Source of the DNA: Podospora pseudoanserina
Taxonomy: Eukaryota; Ascomycota; Sordariomycetes; Sordariales; Podosporaceae
Assembly: GCF_035222485.1 (NCBI RefSeq)
Contig: NC_085921.1
Span: forward strand, 744,001 to 808,000
Length of the DNA: 64,000 bases
Direction: 5' to 3'
Shown here: positions 11,740 through 23,587 of the stretch, piece after piece
How the letters are laid out: each line of letters starts with the position of its first letter
How positions within the stretch are numbered: position 1 is the first letter of the stretch
Notes under the pieces: generated by a model
What the model saw: only the letters and a program-made list of their open reading frames with translations
The model's database searches: none
Told to the model about the DNA's origin: nothing
Translations under genes and position numbers: made by a program

Positions 11740-12058
11740 ATGTCTGCTCAAATCACCAAGGCCGAGGTTGCCCAGCACAAGGACGACAAGTCCATGTATA
11801 TTATCATTGACGACGGCGTCTACGAGATTGCCAGTATGTTTCTTCTTTGCGGTGACAGTACATAATGAAAGATGGTATGGCTAATCGATTTCTTCTCTAG
11901 ACTTTGTCAACGAGCACCCAGGCGGAGCCAAGATCCTCAAACGCATGGCCGGCAAGGACGCGACGAAGCAGTTCTGGAAGTATCACTCCAAGGGCGTCAT
12001 GGAGAAGTGGGGAGCCAAGCTGAAGGTGGGCACGCTGAAGGAGGAGGCCAAGCTTTAA
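11740..12058 (+). CDS. Small cytochrome b5-like heme-binding protein
   Basis: Two exons, 11740-11833 and 11901-12058, joined across a 67-nt intron (GTATGT...TCTCTAG) inside the Asn codon before FVNEHPGG; product 83 aa. The heme-binding signature is complete: HPGG carries the first axial His, and YHS in the segment FWKYHSKG supplies the second. The protein is only the heme domain. It has no signal peptide, no C-terminal membrane anchor and no fused reductase, so it should be a soluble one-electron carrier, perhaps for a desaturase, hydroxylase or P450-type partner that is not encoded nearby. Short stand-alone members of this size are common in filamentous fungi. The start ATG has good context (gtcaacATG) after a CT-rich promoter. 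Confidence 0.92.
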
Positions 12059-14811
12059 ATAACGGTTGGATGGATGATGGGTGGAAAGGAAAAGGGAGCG
12101 AATGATGGATACCATGACCGACCGCGCGCGCGTGTGTGTGTGCGACGATAGCGAAACGAATAATAGCGATGCGAATTCTTTTTTTCGGAATTTGAATATG
12201 GAATATATATTACTACACCAACTTGGACCGCGAGGTGGCCCTTCAGACTGGACGGTTTGTGTGTTCCGGAGATTGCGCGATCGGTTGATCGATTGGTACG
12301 ATGGAAAAGCAGGAAGTATAGTGTACTTCCCTCCCTACATCTCGCGACAACCAGACAGATAACAAGTCGATATCACAAGTCCCTCCGGGTTTCTTCAGCT
12401 GTCACCCACGTTACTTCTGAACCCCCTCAATTTGGGATTTCTTTTTGACCCCAACGGCGAGGTGATGCCCCCACGAATGTCAATGGCAGGTTGATCGGAT
12501 GTGGGCATTTGACAAACCCCCCACCTCTCCACGTTCTTAAAGCACAAGTTGTCGTTGGGCCTTTCCATATCACACGTCAACCGCGCGCGTCGTGGGGAAA
12601 TGGTGGAATTTCCCTCATGTTACACACCACGATACACAGATCTCTTTTTCTAGAAAACGAAGGATAGTGCTGTCATGGCCAAGACAAGACGAAATTTGGG
12701 GGTTTCGGCAGGGAAGCTTCCAGCAACACGAGAAAAACACGAGAATTTGTTCGAGACATTTTTCGCACACAAGACTCGCTTTAGAAGAGGAGAAGGTTTC
12801 GGAAGCCGGGAGATCGACCTTGTGTCAGTCTTTCACAGAGGAAACAGCTGAAGTACAGCGGGAGTTTGTGCTACGGAAGGCTTTTGGTGTCACTTTTTAA
12901 AGACATATTTTCCGCGGCGAGTTCCAGCATGCTTTTTACCTATCTTTTACATTTTACTCACCCGTCCTAGCTATTCCCGATGTGTTCAGGATGGGAAAGA
13001 TAGGGAATTCGTAAGATGCCGATGACCAAGAGATGATAGAAAAGGACCCCCACGCTTTCTTTTTTTTTTTTTTTTCACACTACCTGCGGCATGCGTCAAT
13101 GTACAACTGATGCAACCTGTCGGCATCGGTCCCTTCGGCGGGCTTATAAAGTTCACGGTTGTCGGTGACCAAAAGAAGCCTTCCTGGGTCCGGTACCTGG
13201 TAGGTAGGTATCTTATCGGCATCGGCGTCGGGAAACAAAGATGGGCATTTGACGGACCGGAGGCGGTGGGGAGATGTTATACTTGTTCTGATCTTGTAAG
13301 AGATGGAGGTTCTCTGAAGGGGGGGGTGGCCGTGTGCGGGGAGGTGGGATCCGAAGATCCCGTTTTATGGGAGTGTGTAGGGTACCTAAGGTAGGTAGTG
13401 TACAGCCGCGGCCGCCGCGGTCTGCGCATCTTTCCCGATCGACCATACTGTACCTACATTAGGTATATGTGAGGTTAAAAGTTATGACGCTAGCGGCGCT
13501 TGAAGAGGGCGGTAGTGCTTGCATGCTCGTGTGCGGCTTACCTACAGCTTGCACTTCTGGTAGTTTGTCTCTCTACCTTATCTTGAGCTGATCTGTAGGA
13601 TTCATGCTGAAGGGTCGCCGTCTTGAGTCAGGTTGATGTGCTGACAAGAGGTCTAGGAATAGGACGGGCATGAGATGTACCGAGAATGGACACAGAGTAA
13701 CTCGGCTGGTGAGGTTATCGATATCAGAGCACTACCTATCTCTTCGGGGGACTAAGAGTTGCGTGGATTACTGATACGAGATACGGCGACCGTTGAAGCT
13801 ATTCTCTTTCACCCAAGGCCGTAATGATTGGAGGAGGCTTGATGTCACCTCCAAGACGGGCCGGTTGTGAGAATCTACCTTACCCCGGAATGTTAACTCA
13901 TCTTGGGTCTTCTGTTGGTTGAAGAAATCGATGGATTCAAAACAATTTTGCCTCCTTCACCCCCGAAAACCCTTGATAGGTCCATTTGAACCGACTACCC
14001 TCTGGTTGGCTCATTCTTCACCAACGTCAACCATTCAACTTTCTACCTGCAGCCCCGTCCTCTGTGATATGCCCACAGTAGACAGTCACCGCTCACCAAC
14101 CCCACAACTCATGTTACCCTCCCCGTATTTTCCCCCAGTTCCATCAGCGACAATCACTTGTTCTGGCCCCTGGTCTGGTTTAGGTGAAGTGCTCGTGTAA
14201 TGTGAACTTCCTCCTCGTTTGTCAATCTAAAAGAGTCCACAAACTCTCATTGGTGTCTCATTTTGCAAATTTGTCCAACCCCAGGTCTGACTGAACCTTG
14301 CCTCCACTTACACCAACAGAGTGAGAACTGAAGAAAGAGACCCGAGTTTGCCGCTCAACCTTGTTAGTGTTCTTCTTCAACAGCGCGCACATGGACCCTT
14401 TTATGCAAGATCATCACTGTCACCTTTGTTAGTGTATAGGTCCATCACAATCACATCACAGGTAGTCACGATCTTCTTTGACAGGTTAGGTAGGGTAGGT
14501 AGGTAAATAGTGAAGCTGCGTTTCAATTCAACTAATCCCTCTTAGGGAATGATCCCCCCCTTCCTTGGTAGTAATAGTAACAAGACAGACAACAACAAAA
14601 AACAATTATCCCTAATTTAAGTCGAATAATCCCATGATCCGACCTTTGATAGGTACCCCGGATGTTTTAATGATCCAACTCCATGCTTTGCTCACTTGAA
14701 TAGCATTTGCTTGCTTTGTGTTCCCCATAATTCCCAAACTACCCAAAAAACGCCGTGTGTGATAAGAGCAGACCGGAATGGTGGTAGTGTAAGTTGTTGT
14801 GAAAGTGAAGT

Positions 14812-14844
<33 letters not shown>

Positions 14845-14966
14845 GGTGTACAAAAAAGTTGTAGTAAAAAATATTCCGCATCCGGTCTGCTCATCATCAT
14901 CCCATCCATGAAATCAAGAAGCCATCAACGCCTTGTCCGAAAGATGTAGTAAAGAGAGAAGGCTGT
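12059..14966. other. Gene-free interval with GGTAGGTA motifs
   Basis: About 2.9 kb without a gene I can support. Open frames at 12592-12900 and 13919-14200 lack family features and biased codon use. The interval holds a T17 run near 13060, repeated GGTAGGTA/ACCTACC words (about 13200, 13390, 13450 and 14490), a GC-rich palindromic word gccgcggccgccgcgg near 13405, and a TTG microsatellite at 14812-14845. It lies between the 3' end of cytochrome b5 and the 3' end of the minus-strand small gene. Confidence 0.5.
14812..14845. repeat. (TTG)n microsatellite
   Basis: About eleven uninterrupted TTG/GTT trinucleotides in a non-coding interval. Confidence 0.9.
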
Positions 14967-15200
14967 TTAGCGACGGATGGACGCGGGCCAGTGGTCTCTG
15001 TAGCCGATGGGGGATGGTGGGGGGGCGGCCGGGACGGAGTAGTCGTTTTCTTGTATGTGGTGGATCGGGGTCACAAGCTGGTTGGACTTGGACTGGAGGG
15101 TAGCGTTGAGGCTGGCGAAGAGCTCTTGGGTGGTGATGAGGCCCAGAGGCTGGCGCGCGGCCGGGATGGGGATTGGAGCGGCGATCTGAGAGACAGGCAT
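14967..15200 (-). CDS. Small hypothetical protein, 77 aa
   Basis: Single-exon frame starting at the ATG at 15200 (MPVSQIAAPIPIPAARQPLG) and ending in ...HWPASIRR at 14967. The leader upstream of the ATG on this strand is a run of CATA and CA repeats then CAAACAAACA, typical of fungal 5' untranslated regions, and ends in a good context (gcataATG). The product is Pro/Ala-rich at both ends with a short central amphipathic stretch (TTQELFASLNATLQS). There is no signal peptide or membrane segment. Codon use (C- and G-ending codons) matches the real genes of the window better than the surrounding frames do. I do not recognise a family. An alternative is that the frame is part of a longer transcript. 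Confidence 0.5.
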   Translation of the reverse strand: MPVSQIAAPIPIPAARQPLGLITTQELFASLNATLQSKSNQLVTPIHHIQENDYSVPAAPPPSPIGYRDHWPASIRR

Positions 15201-17000
15201 TATGCTTGTGCTGTGTTTGTTTGTCTGTGTGTGTGTGTGTATGTATGTATGTTGGTGAGGTGAGGGTTGAAGATCTTGATGGTCAGGAGTAGGGTAGTAT
15301 GGAGGAGGTCTGATGGTCTTGATATGGCGGACTTGTTTGAAGGCAAGTGTGTTGAGACAAGCAAAGGGCAGGAAGAGCGACCAAGGCTTGGGTATTAATG
15401 TGTTTTCTTGGAGATATCCTGTGTTGCTTGAGGCAGTGTAAGAAAAGAAACAGAGAAAGACAGCTGGGAGTCCTGAGACCAACGGACTCTTTATGTAGCA
15501 GGCCCGGCCAGGGAAAAAAAAAAGCAAGAGACCAGACCGACCTGGTCTCTGGACAGGGAGCAGGGGAGAAGGCAGACAGGGGGGCCAGATTGATGAGAAT
15601 TCTCGGGGCGGCCCAAGTGGGAACTGTGGAATTCTGGGGAAGGTGGGATGGCTCCCACGGCTCCGTGGATGTACCTTGTACTTTTTCACGACACAGAAAG
15701 CCCAAAGAAATCCAAAAGGTCCGAGGTGTCTTGCCCGCGAGGGACGGGAACGGACATGTCAACAAGCCAGTAACAAAAACAAAAAAAAGCAAACACAAAA
15801 GAAGGGAGCAGAGTTTTCACCTCCAACCTCCTATCTTTCGCCGTCTGTCTGTCCGTCTGCTGTTTGTTTGTTTTGCTGCTTTTTTCCACATTCGTTGAGG
15901 TGGAATGCTTTCAGCGTGTTCACCATTTCCTTGGGTACCCTATACAGCGACAGGGCTGCGCTGTTTGGGGGCCAACCCCCCAATGGTGAGATGGGATGAC
16001 AAGGACAAAAGGGGCTGCTGTGCTTGCCCTCTCTCCGAGCGTTCCATACCACAGCCGTCACCACCGAAGGCGTCAGTGTTTGGGAAAATGAGAGGACACG
16101 AGACAGAGCTAGCACACTGCCGACGACAGTCTAAAGTGGTGCCAAGGACCGGGTCTTCAGCCTGTCGTGGCCATGGTGTTTTTGCGGCCTCTTCGGAGCG
16201 AGTGAGAGCAGCAGTTGATGCGCCCTGTAAAATCCCTGTGGGGAGCCATGTTCAGAGTGGGGTGCAGGCCTTGGAGGCACCGGAAATTCCGTCTGGGGTA
16301 CAGCAGAGAGTGCGGTACGTGGATGGGGAAATGTGGGGAAGACTTTTTTGTCTCAGCTCCTTTTTTTTCTTTCCACTGTTGCCTCATCCTGTCCGTGACA
16401 CGTTCCATCTTCCATTTTCCCCTTGCGGCGTGTACGAACCGACCGTGTCAGCCTGAGTGTGGTGCCACAGCTCACCGACCATTCTCTTTTTTCATCGCTC
16501 CATGGATTTTCGCGGCACCTCGCTCCGACACTAACAAATCCTGCTGGCCACAGATTGGATTGGCGCGGCTTGAGCAGCTGGAACTTGCAATTGGATTTGG
16601 ATCGCGATCAGCCGAGGACCCAAGCATGTTCCGACAGTTGGACAGTTGGGGGGCGGCGCATGAACATGAACTCGGTCTCCACGGCGGTCGAACCTTTTTG
16701 AGGTCCCTCAGATTACACGACGACGCCGCCCACGTACCTATTTTCTGCTTTCTGTGGGTGATGAAGGCGGCGCAAGCAGGTCGGCACCAACGGTACCTTG
16801 TCAGCAAGCACACGGCATCCAGCACACGCATCCGTGGGGGTTATCTTTTTTGATCCCCCATCTGAGTCAGTTTCCTCTGGATCGGACACAATTCCAGTGG
16901 CCCTCTCGGAATGTTTACTCTCCACTTCATCTGATGTCAAAGGCATGATGTTCTCATGGATGGCTTCATGCCGTTGCACTCGGCCGTTTCAAGAAGGCTT

Positions 17001-17040
17001 CTGGAACTCTGGAACTCTGGAATTCTGGAACTTTGGAACC
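17001..17040. repeat. 8-bp tandem repeat CTGGAACT
   Basis: Four to five copies of CTGGAACT or one-base variants (ctggaatt, ctttggaa) in direct succession, outside any supported gene. Confidence 0.8.
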
Positions 17041-18689
17041 TCGGGGTGCCATTTCCAACCCTATCAGGAAAATCGGCGCCGTTTGCCGGCTAGCGAACAG
17101 TGCTTCCCCGAGCGCGTGCTTGGCTCCCTTGGCTGGAGATTGCCCTGACCGCTTCCCCAGATTTTCCCGTCTCCCGGGAGCTGCGCCAAGAGCAGCGATC
17201 TTCCCCCAACAGAAGACTCTATTCCCACGTCTTGTCTGATCGCCGCGTCGTGGATCCACGCAGAGACGGCTTGTCATTTGACTTTGACCACCTTCGGCTG
17301 TTCTCGACCTCTGTTCCGTCAACTTCCTCCGGCTTCAGAAATGGATGGCCATGTGTCATGTTTTTTGCCTGTCAAAAGCAATCAATATCCTCCTCACCCA
17401 TCCCTGGTCGATGTTGATCAAGGGGAGGGGGCTGGGGAAGAAGCAAATGCCGTATTAAACAACAGATTGCTCATATCTGATTCTTCACTTTGCCGTCAAC
17501 ACAGTACAATTACTGACAATTAACAGACACATTGCCTTCAGCCCTCGTGACTTTTTGCCAGAATTCGGCGTAAATCACCCGGTTTTCCTCCTCGACTGCC
17601 ACCGTCACGACAAGCCTCACAAAAATATCTCTTCTTGCATTTATCATATCGCTTCCGCTACCAAGCAGTACAAGTTCCTGGACCTTCCTTCTACGTCTGC
17701 CATCCGATCGCGTAATCCTGGCGTTCCATTGTGTCCACCGTTTTTTTTTATGCTCCGTATATTTCTCCACTCACCGCACCAAGGTGAAGAATTCTTCACC
17801 GGTGTTACATTACAAAGTTGTATTCCTTTCCTTCGAACCGAGGGCTCGGTGAGAAAAAAATCAGGCCGCGGATGACGGAGCGGGCGGCAGGCAAGGCAGA
17901 AAGATAAGCGTTTTTGTTGACTTTTTGCCGGTAACGACTTAAAACAGGGGTGGTTGAGCCGCGGGAAAAAAGATAGTGGTGCCAGGGGGGGAGTGGGAAC
18001 TGCACATGGTAACGACAACAGGAGCAGGTTTGTTGACTGTTTAAAGGATGGAAAGATGTCGCGGCGGTGATGTCACTTGTTTTGATCAGTCTGACAGCTG
18101 TTCTTTTGGGGAGAACAAGGCTGATACACTCCTGACCGAGGCACAGCACTTCCTCTTGGCTCCGGCACTTGACACAACCTGTTCCTGACCGCTCACACCG
18201 ATGACGATGCGCATTATCGCCGAGTCCAGAATGGCATCGTAGGGCTATGCTCTGCAGCTTCGATGCGGCCATATGATTAGGCCAAATAGTGTGGGTTGGT
18301 TGGGTCGAGCCGAAGGCTTATGGGGCTTGGGAGAAGATGATGTTTCGTTTCAGATCCCCAACTCCATCGACTCTCCAAAAATGAAGTTGGGGGGATTGCG
18401 GCACAGCACCCCCGATTTCAACTCTAGACATGCAGATGTCTTGATGGGAGATGCACGCCGGCACGTATAACAGAGGAAGATGGCCGAAACGGAGACCAGG
18501 TAGATGCCCGGCCCGGGCCTGTGGCCTTCTGGGAGTGGGATCGGGATCGGCGTGGTGCTGTGGCTATCTGCGGAAGGTATTGGAAGGCACGCCGACGCCG
18601 ATCTGTGAGCTGCGCCGTCGGCCGGTCTACTCTTGATCACTTATTTACACCCCATATGTATACCGTATAGCCTCCCTGTAGATAGATTT

Positions 18690-18845
18690 ATTAACCCAAC
18701 CTTTTAAACTGCTGACCCTACTTTTTTCTGTCCACAATCCTAGCCTTTTCTGTCTATAATCCTAGCTTTTAGTATCTGTTAACTTAGCTTTTGCTATCCA
18801 TTTTCAGCTCAAATTGCTGAAAAATATTCTGGGATATCTACAAGA
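18690..18845. repeat. Decayed dispersed repeat, copy 1
   Basis: Words such as cctagcttttctgtctataatcc and ccattttcagctcaaatt recur, diverged, at about 33095-33200, 45080-45190 and 52320-52385 and, inverted, near 33690-33810. The copies are AT-rich and differ mostly by transitions, as expected of RIP-mutated element relics. No coding capacity remains. Confidence 0.6.
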
Positions 18846-20058
18846 CTCTTACGCATGCAATCATCTCATAAGCTATTAAGTATTATCGCCAATACTCTTT
18901 TCATTTTGACGGGAACTCTAGGTCGGAGCAAGACTAAAAACGTTTGCCGTAGTCTGGCCTTTCAATCCGGTTGGAGATACGACACAAAGAGTATCACGTA
19001 TCTGAACACCATAGCCCTGCTTCATGCTTCATGTTGTTCGAGACTGGTATACTTAAGAGATAAAAATAGAGATCTATCTACGCATCTATTATGGATATAC
19101 CAAAAAGGTCTTAATGTCTATGTCTTCCTCCCCAAAAAGACCATAACTCACTATTATCACTCCAACAGTTGCCAACACACAACAGCTGCTAACACAAGCA
19201 AAGAGAAGAGAGCAACCCGGCTATTGTCAAGGGTAGATAAAGAGTAGTTTGCGATCCAAATTATATCCGCAGCCGCACACCATCCCTTACCGGCCTCTAC
19301 CTCTATACAACCCAAAAACCACCAGACAAACCAAAACCCCAAGCACCCTCCCAGTCGGGAAGTATCTTCCCGGACCTGGCGCACAATCCACTCAACCGAG
19401 AACAATTCACGCCTGCTACCTAACCATCTAAAACAAGAGAAAAGCAACATGAACAATAAAACACCCGCGGTATCCTTTCTCCGTGTAGACCATCTTGTAG
19501 CTATGCCCGAAAAGAAACCACCCCCTCAAATCCCTGAGCTCTTCCCACGAGGTTGGCCGTGCCCCATCACCTTTGGTCGATTTCTCGATCATTTCTACAC
19601 AACCCACAACCCGCATGAACGAACAAGCAAAAGCCCAAGACAGAAGCCCATCCAGAGTTCATACCGAATGGATAACCGGCTTGCATAAAAAAGAAATAAT
19701 AACCAGAACAGCCGAAGGGAGATGGCTTTCTTTGACGATCCTGAGGCTTCTTCCGAGTCCTTCTTCAGGGCTATCAAGCAAAGTAGGTAACTATCGGTAT
19801 CCAAAGTGATTTGGCTGGGTGTTGTTGAGGCCGAAGAAAATATCCTCACCAGTCATCCTCGCTGGAATCTTGCTCTACCATCTCGCCTTCTTGGTCCTCC
19901 ATGTCGCTGGAGTCTGGATTGCCCGCGAGGCTGTCCCAGTCGTCTTCGGTGCTGTCCTCCTCCCCCTCCTCCTCTTCCTTTTTCTCCTCATCCTTCTTCT
20001 TCTTCTTCTTTTTCTTCTTCGCCCACTCCTTCCACTTCGCTCACAATGCCTCCACCTC

Positions 20059-20914
20059 CTACCGCTTCTTCGCCCGCAATGCCTCCACCTCCTTCCATTC
20101 CACCACTGTACCCGCCTCCGGCTTTTCCATAGCCGCAACCGACTCCGGATTCGTCTCCTTTGTCTCCTTCTTCTCCACCTCGCTCAGCCCAGACCCCCTG
20201 TCATCTCCCAGAATGCCCATCTTTCTATCCCCGACATCTTTCTTGTTACTATAGCCTCCATACGCAGGAACTTTAGCTGGTGCAGCGAAGATGTTGGGTG
20301 GAAGACCGGTGGTGGAGGTGTGGTTCGACGAGGCAGCGTTCATCTTGGAGTTGGCGGGGATGTCATCCTTTGGTAACGCTTGGTAGGTGGAGGGTTTGGG
20401 CATGGGGGCCGGTGGAGAGTAGAAGGTCCCAGCAGGGGTAAGGCTTAAACCAGGGTACTCTGGTCTCGGAGGGGAAAAGAGTGGCGGAAGGCTACGGCCT
20501 TGACCGTGTTCCTTGGTCGAGGGGTCATGAGGCATGGGTTGCAGGCGAGGGATGGTGGTAGAGGTGTTGGGTTCATCTTGTTCCTGTTGCGCAAAGGTGT
20601 CGGGCCTCACAGAGGATACCTGAGGGTTGTTGGGTCCGTTCTGGGTTGGTGCGCGATAAATATTGGATCCTGACGGGATGCCGGGGTAGCGTGTTGATCT
20701 GGAGCCAAGGAAAGGGCTCGCTCCCGGCAAGGAGGAGGGGGTTGTTGTTGAGAGAGGGCCGGGTGTGTAGAAGGGCTTCCTGACGGCGAGCTGCATCGCT
20801 CGAAGACTAGTGGCGCTAAATAAGCCATGCATCTCGGTGTTGTGCTCCCTATGAATGAGCTTGTTAATAGGATCAAGGTTAATAGGGGGAGGACAAGACA
20901 TACTTGATAGTCAT
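20059..20914 (-). CDS. Hypothetical Pro/Ser-rich protein (possibly 3' half of a larger gene)
   Basis: The last exon is 20059-20848. It is preceded by a canonical intron (20849-20903, GTATGT donor, TATTAAC branch, ATAG acceptor) joining the codons of MTIK|EHNTEMHG. From the only in-frame ATG upstream (20914) the product is 266 aa. It is Pro/Ser/Thr-rich with proline clusters (SPPAPMPKPS, LPPLFSPPRPEYPG) and a charged C-terminus (EVEKKETKETNPES...VEWKEVEALRAKKR). The same frame stays open upstream to 21085, with a Cys-containing segment (PPVTGSFCHKVCTDM) that looks translated although it has no ATG. It may therefore be the continuation of the coiled-coil gene at 20998-22112, interrupted by a frame change. 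No recognised family; probably intrinsically disordered. Confidence 0.55.
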
Positions 20915-20997
20915 ATCTGTACAGACCTTGTGGCAGAAAGAACCAGTAACGGGGGGCAATCTCTGCTTCTGTGCTTTAGAAGTGGTTTCGTCCACCT

Positions 20998-22112
20998 CTA
21001 CACTACGCCACTGTCTGCGGGTGGCTTGGAGGGCAAGAAAGTAGCACCCGTTGGCTTCGGATTGCGATCGCTCTTTCTCTGGCGCTCACATGCACTGCTC
21101 ACGTTTGTTAGAAAGTACAGCTTGAGTGAGAACCATAAGAGAAGACATACCAAGGCTGGAGAAACGGAAACGGAACAGGTTTGGGACACCATCGACATGG
21201 CGGGACCTCCTTCACAGTCTTCTCCTCTCCCTTCCCCCCAACAGCCGCCAAAACAGCCGTCTTTGAACCCCTCAACTCCTGAAGCTGAACCTCCCTCTCC
21301 CGACCAACCACATCCTTCACCCTCACAGCCATGTCCTCAATAAAATCGCCAGACCTGTCATGAATGTACTTCTGTATCGCACCCACATCCTCATTCAACC
21401 GCTCCTCCATCTCCTTCTGGTGCTTTTCCATCCTCATGGAAAAGTCGTTTCTCAAAGTCTGCAAGTCACCGTTGTGCATCCGCCTGATGTCAGCAACACT
21501 CCTGTTCAACAGATAAAACCTCTCGTTGATATCATCGAATCTATCCATCATACGGTCAAATTCATCAAGCGTGAGCTCGCCCTGAGATCGAGCCTCCATG
21601 CCAGCAAGCCGGTTGGTGATCTCGTCGAGCTTGGCCATGATTTGGGCGTTGGTTATAGTTTTTATTGATGGGGAGGGCTGGAGAAACAGGAGCTTGGTGA
21701 GGTCGTGAAGGCGGTTGGCTTGTGTTTGTGGGCCATCATTGATGGTTGTCTCCTGACCTACCCAGAGGCCGCGGAGGGTGTTGGCCAAGTCGGCGGCAGC
21801 GTCGTTGATGCGATCGAGGGGGTTGGTCTCGGTGCTGTCCCTCATGTCGAGCAAGAAGCTGCCAAGAGCATTGATCTTGTCGCCGAGGAGGTCCAGGAGA
21901 TTATACTCAGAGGCGGCGAGCTGGTTGTCCGGGTTGTTCGAGGCTTGATTCGCATCGGTAACAGAAACCTGAACAACAGGGCGAGGCAGCTGGGCCTCAT
22001 TGTGAGGAGCATCATGCATCGTGACAGTATGTTTCTGGGTCTTGACTGTTGCTGAAGTAGACGGAGTGGTCTCGTCCTTACGAGCACACCTAGTATAGTG
22101 ACCACGGCCCAT
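20998..22112 (-). CDS. Hypothetical coiled-coil protein
   Basis: Exon 1 is 21151-22112, starting MGRGHYTRCARKDE. A textbook intron follows (21095-21150: GTATGT, CTAAC branch, GCAG). The spliced frame then stops at 20998, giving 352 aa. An ATG 12 codons upstream (22148) is possible but less likely. Residues about 70-320 are predominantly helical and charged, with leucine-spaced segments (LLDLLGDKINALGSFLLDMRD, IMAKLDEITNRLAGMEAR, FDRMMDRFDDINERFYLLNRSVADI, HQKEMEERLNEDVGAIQKYI), consistent with a long coiled coil. No membrane segment or signal peptide is visible. Function unknown. After the splice the reading frame ends 33 codons on, while another frame of the same exon stays open into the next gene, so the 3' end of this model is doubtful. 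Confidence 0.6.
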
Positions 22113-23587
22113 GATAGCTGGGAGTATTTCAAGTGTCGGATGTAGCAATGGAAAAGAGAAGAGGAGTGATGAAAGAGGGAAGAGTAGTGATGAAAAAGGG
22201 CAGAGTGGGAAGTAGAAAAGAGCACGATGGAGAAGAGTTTTATACCCGAGTCTTGAAACTGAACAACAAGTTGAACCTAAATCGTTTTTAACTTTTCAAC
22301 ACTCGAAAAATTTCCAGCCACACAACCCAGTTCCACAAACCCGCCATCAATGCCATTAAAGTGAAAAAAGAAACCTTGATGGAATCAACCCTGCCGTTGT
22401 GTTTGTGGTCTCCGCCTGTTGAGTAGGTTTCCCGTAAATGTCCTCTTGCGCGTGTTTCGTTGTGCCAGCCCCATTCAATTCTTGCACTGTCTCTTCATAT
22501 TCTAGAGCTAGTAATGTATAATGTGGTTCATGCCGGTATGCACCTGCTCCCATAAGAGAACGAGCTACTCATCAATACAGGCCATCCTTTTATGGCATAC
22601 CTCATCCTCATTGAACTCATCATCCCCAGGGCTCATCACATACCCTTTCTCCCCCCGCACTTCTCTTGATTCACCTGGTCGATTCATGCCTGAACACATC
22701 TCAAGGCCTGCTCCGACTGTTGTTGGTAATCCTCAGATTCCTCATCCATGCTATCGCAGGTTCGCTGCAGTCGGGATATGTTGTTCCACGTGGATCGACG
22801 TTGAGAGGGATCCTGGCTCAGGTTTAGGTTAGTCATGGCGTTCCGTTTGCTATTTTATACATATATCATATCGTGACGGTTGTGGCTGCGTGTTGTGTTC
22901 GCAGTTTGGCAAGCCTCATGATATGGAGCTTGTGGTGTTGAGAGAGATGGGGGAACAAGAGCGGGATGGCGAGCTGTGACTGGTAATCTTGTCGTTTTGG
23001 ACACTTGGCACTCATAAGCCACTAGCCATAAGCAGGTAGATGTCAGACTTATCATGTGCTAATAACAAGCTGGGAGTCACACTGGACTTGAAAACCTTCG
23101 CATGGAAAGCCACTGATGATAAGGAAAAGTCTATTGACCAATCTCTCCACTCCTGCCCCATTTACGTCCGGGAGCAGCAAGCAGGTGCCATTACTTGCCC
23201 TTTCCAATCTGTTCATCCATTGAAATGTCATCTTTTCATAGAGGCACAGAGCAGCCCAGAGTGTGAGGACGGTGGCGATTTCGAGGAGGGCCATTGGCTT
23301 TTGTGGCCGTGGGTTCTGGTGTCAAAGTTTGTTGGGTCGAGATTGATTGCTACTCGAGGATGATACACGACAAGAACGAAGAGACGATGTGTTTGAAGAT
23401 AAAGCGAACTATTTCTCCCAAGTTTATATACACCTCTGTCCAAGGGCGCCTGAGAAGCTTTCCATCACCCATCTAACTGTACATCTCGATTTGTCTGCCA
23501 ATATAATGTATGTATAAAAGCCAAATATTTCCCCAACGCCATGCAATGCTCAGTTGTCAAAAACCAAAAACCAAAATTGTGTCTGCA
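22113..23587. other. Intergenic, no gene supported
   Basis: It contains the 5' flank of the coiled-coil gene, with a purine-rich run aagaggagtgatgaaagagg around 22155-22200, and the 3' flank of the PLC-like gene. Short open frames exist on both strands (for example 22521-22832 and 23052-23294) but show no domain and no splice-supported extension. Confidence 0.5.

Larger units (their letters stand above)
15201..20058. other. Gene-poor interval, partly AT-rich island
   Basis: About 4.9 kb. From 15250 to 18640 the composition is ordinary but only short, unremarkable open frames occur on both strands. An 8-bp CTGGAACT tandem lies at 17001-17040. From about 18640 to 19230 the DNA becomes AT-rich and carries a copy of the dispersed decayed repeat described separately. 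From 19230 to 20058 there is no clear gene; a CT-rich tract at about 19970-20025 lies just beyond the stop codon of the next gene. Confidence 0.5.

Noticed and set aside
15905-16853. Overlapping plus-strand frames of 180-210 codons
   Set aside because: No recognisable domain, unbiased codon use and no conserved splice-supported structure; treated as non-coding.
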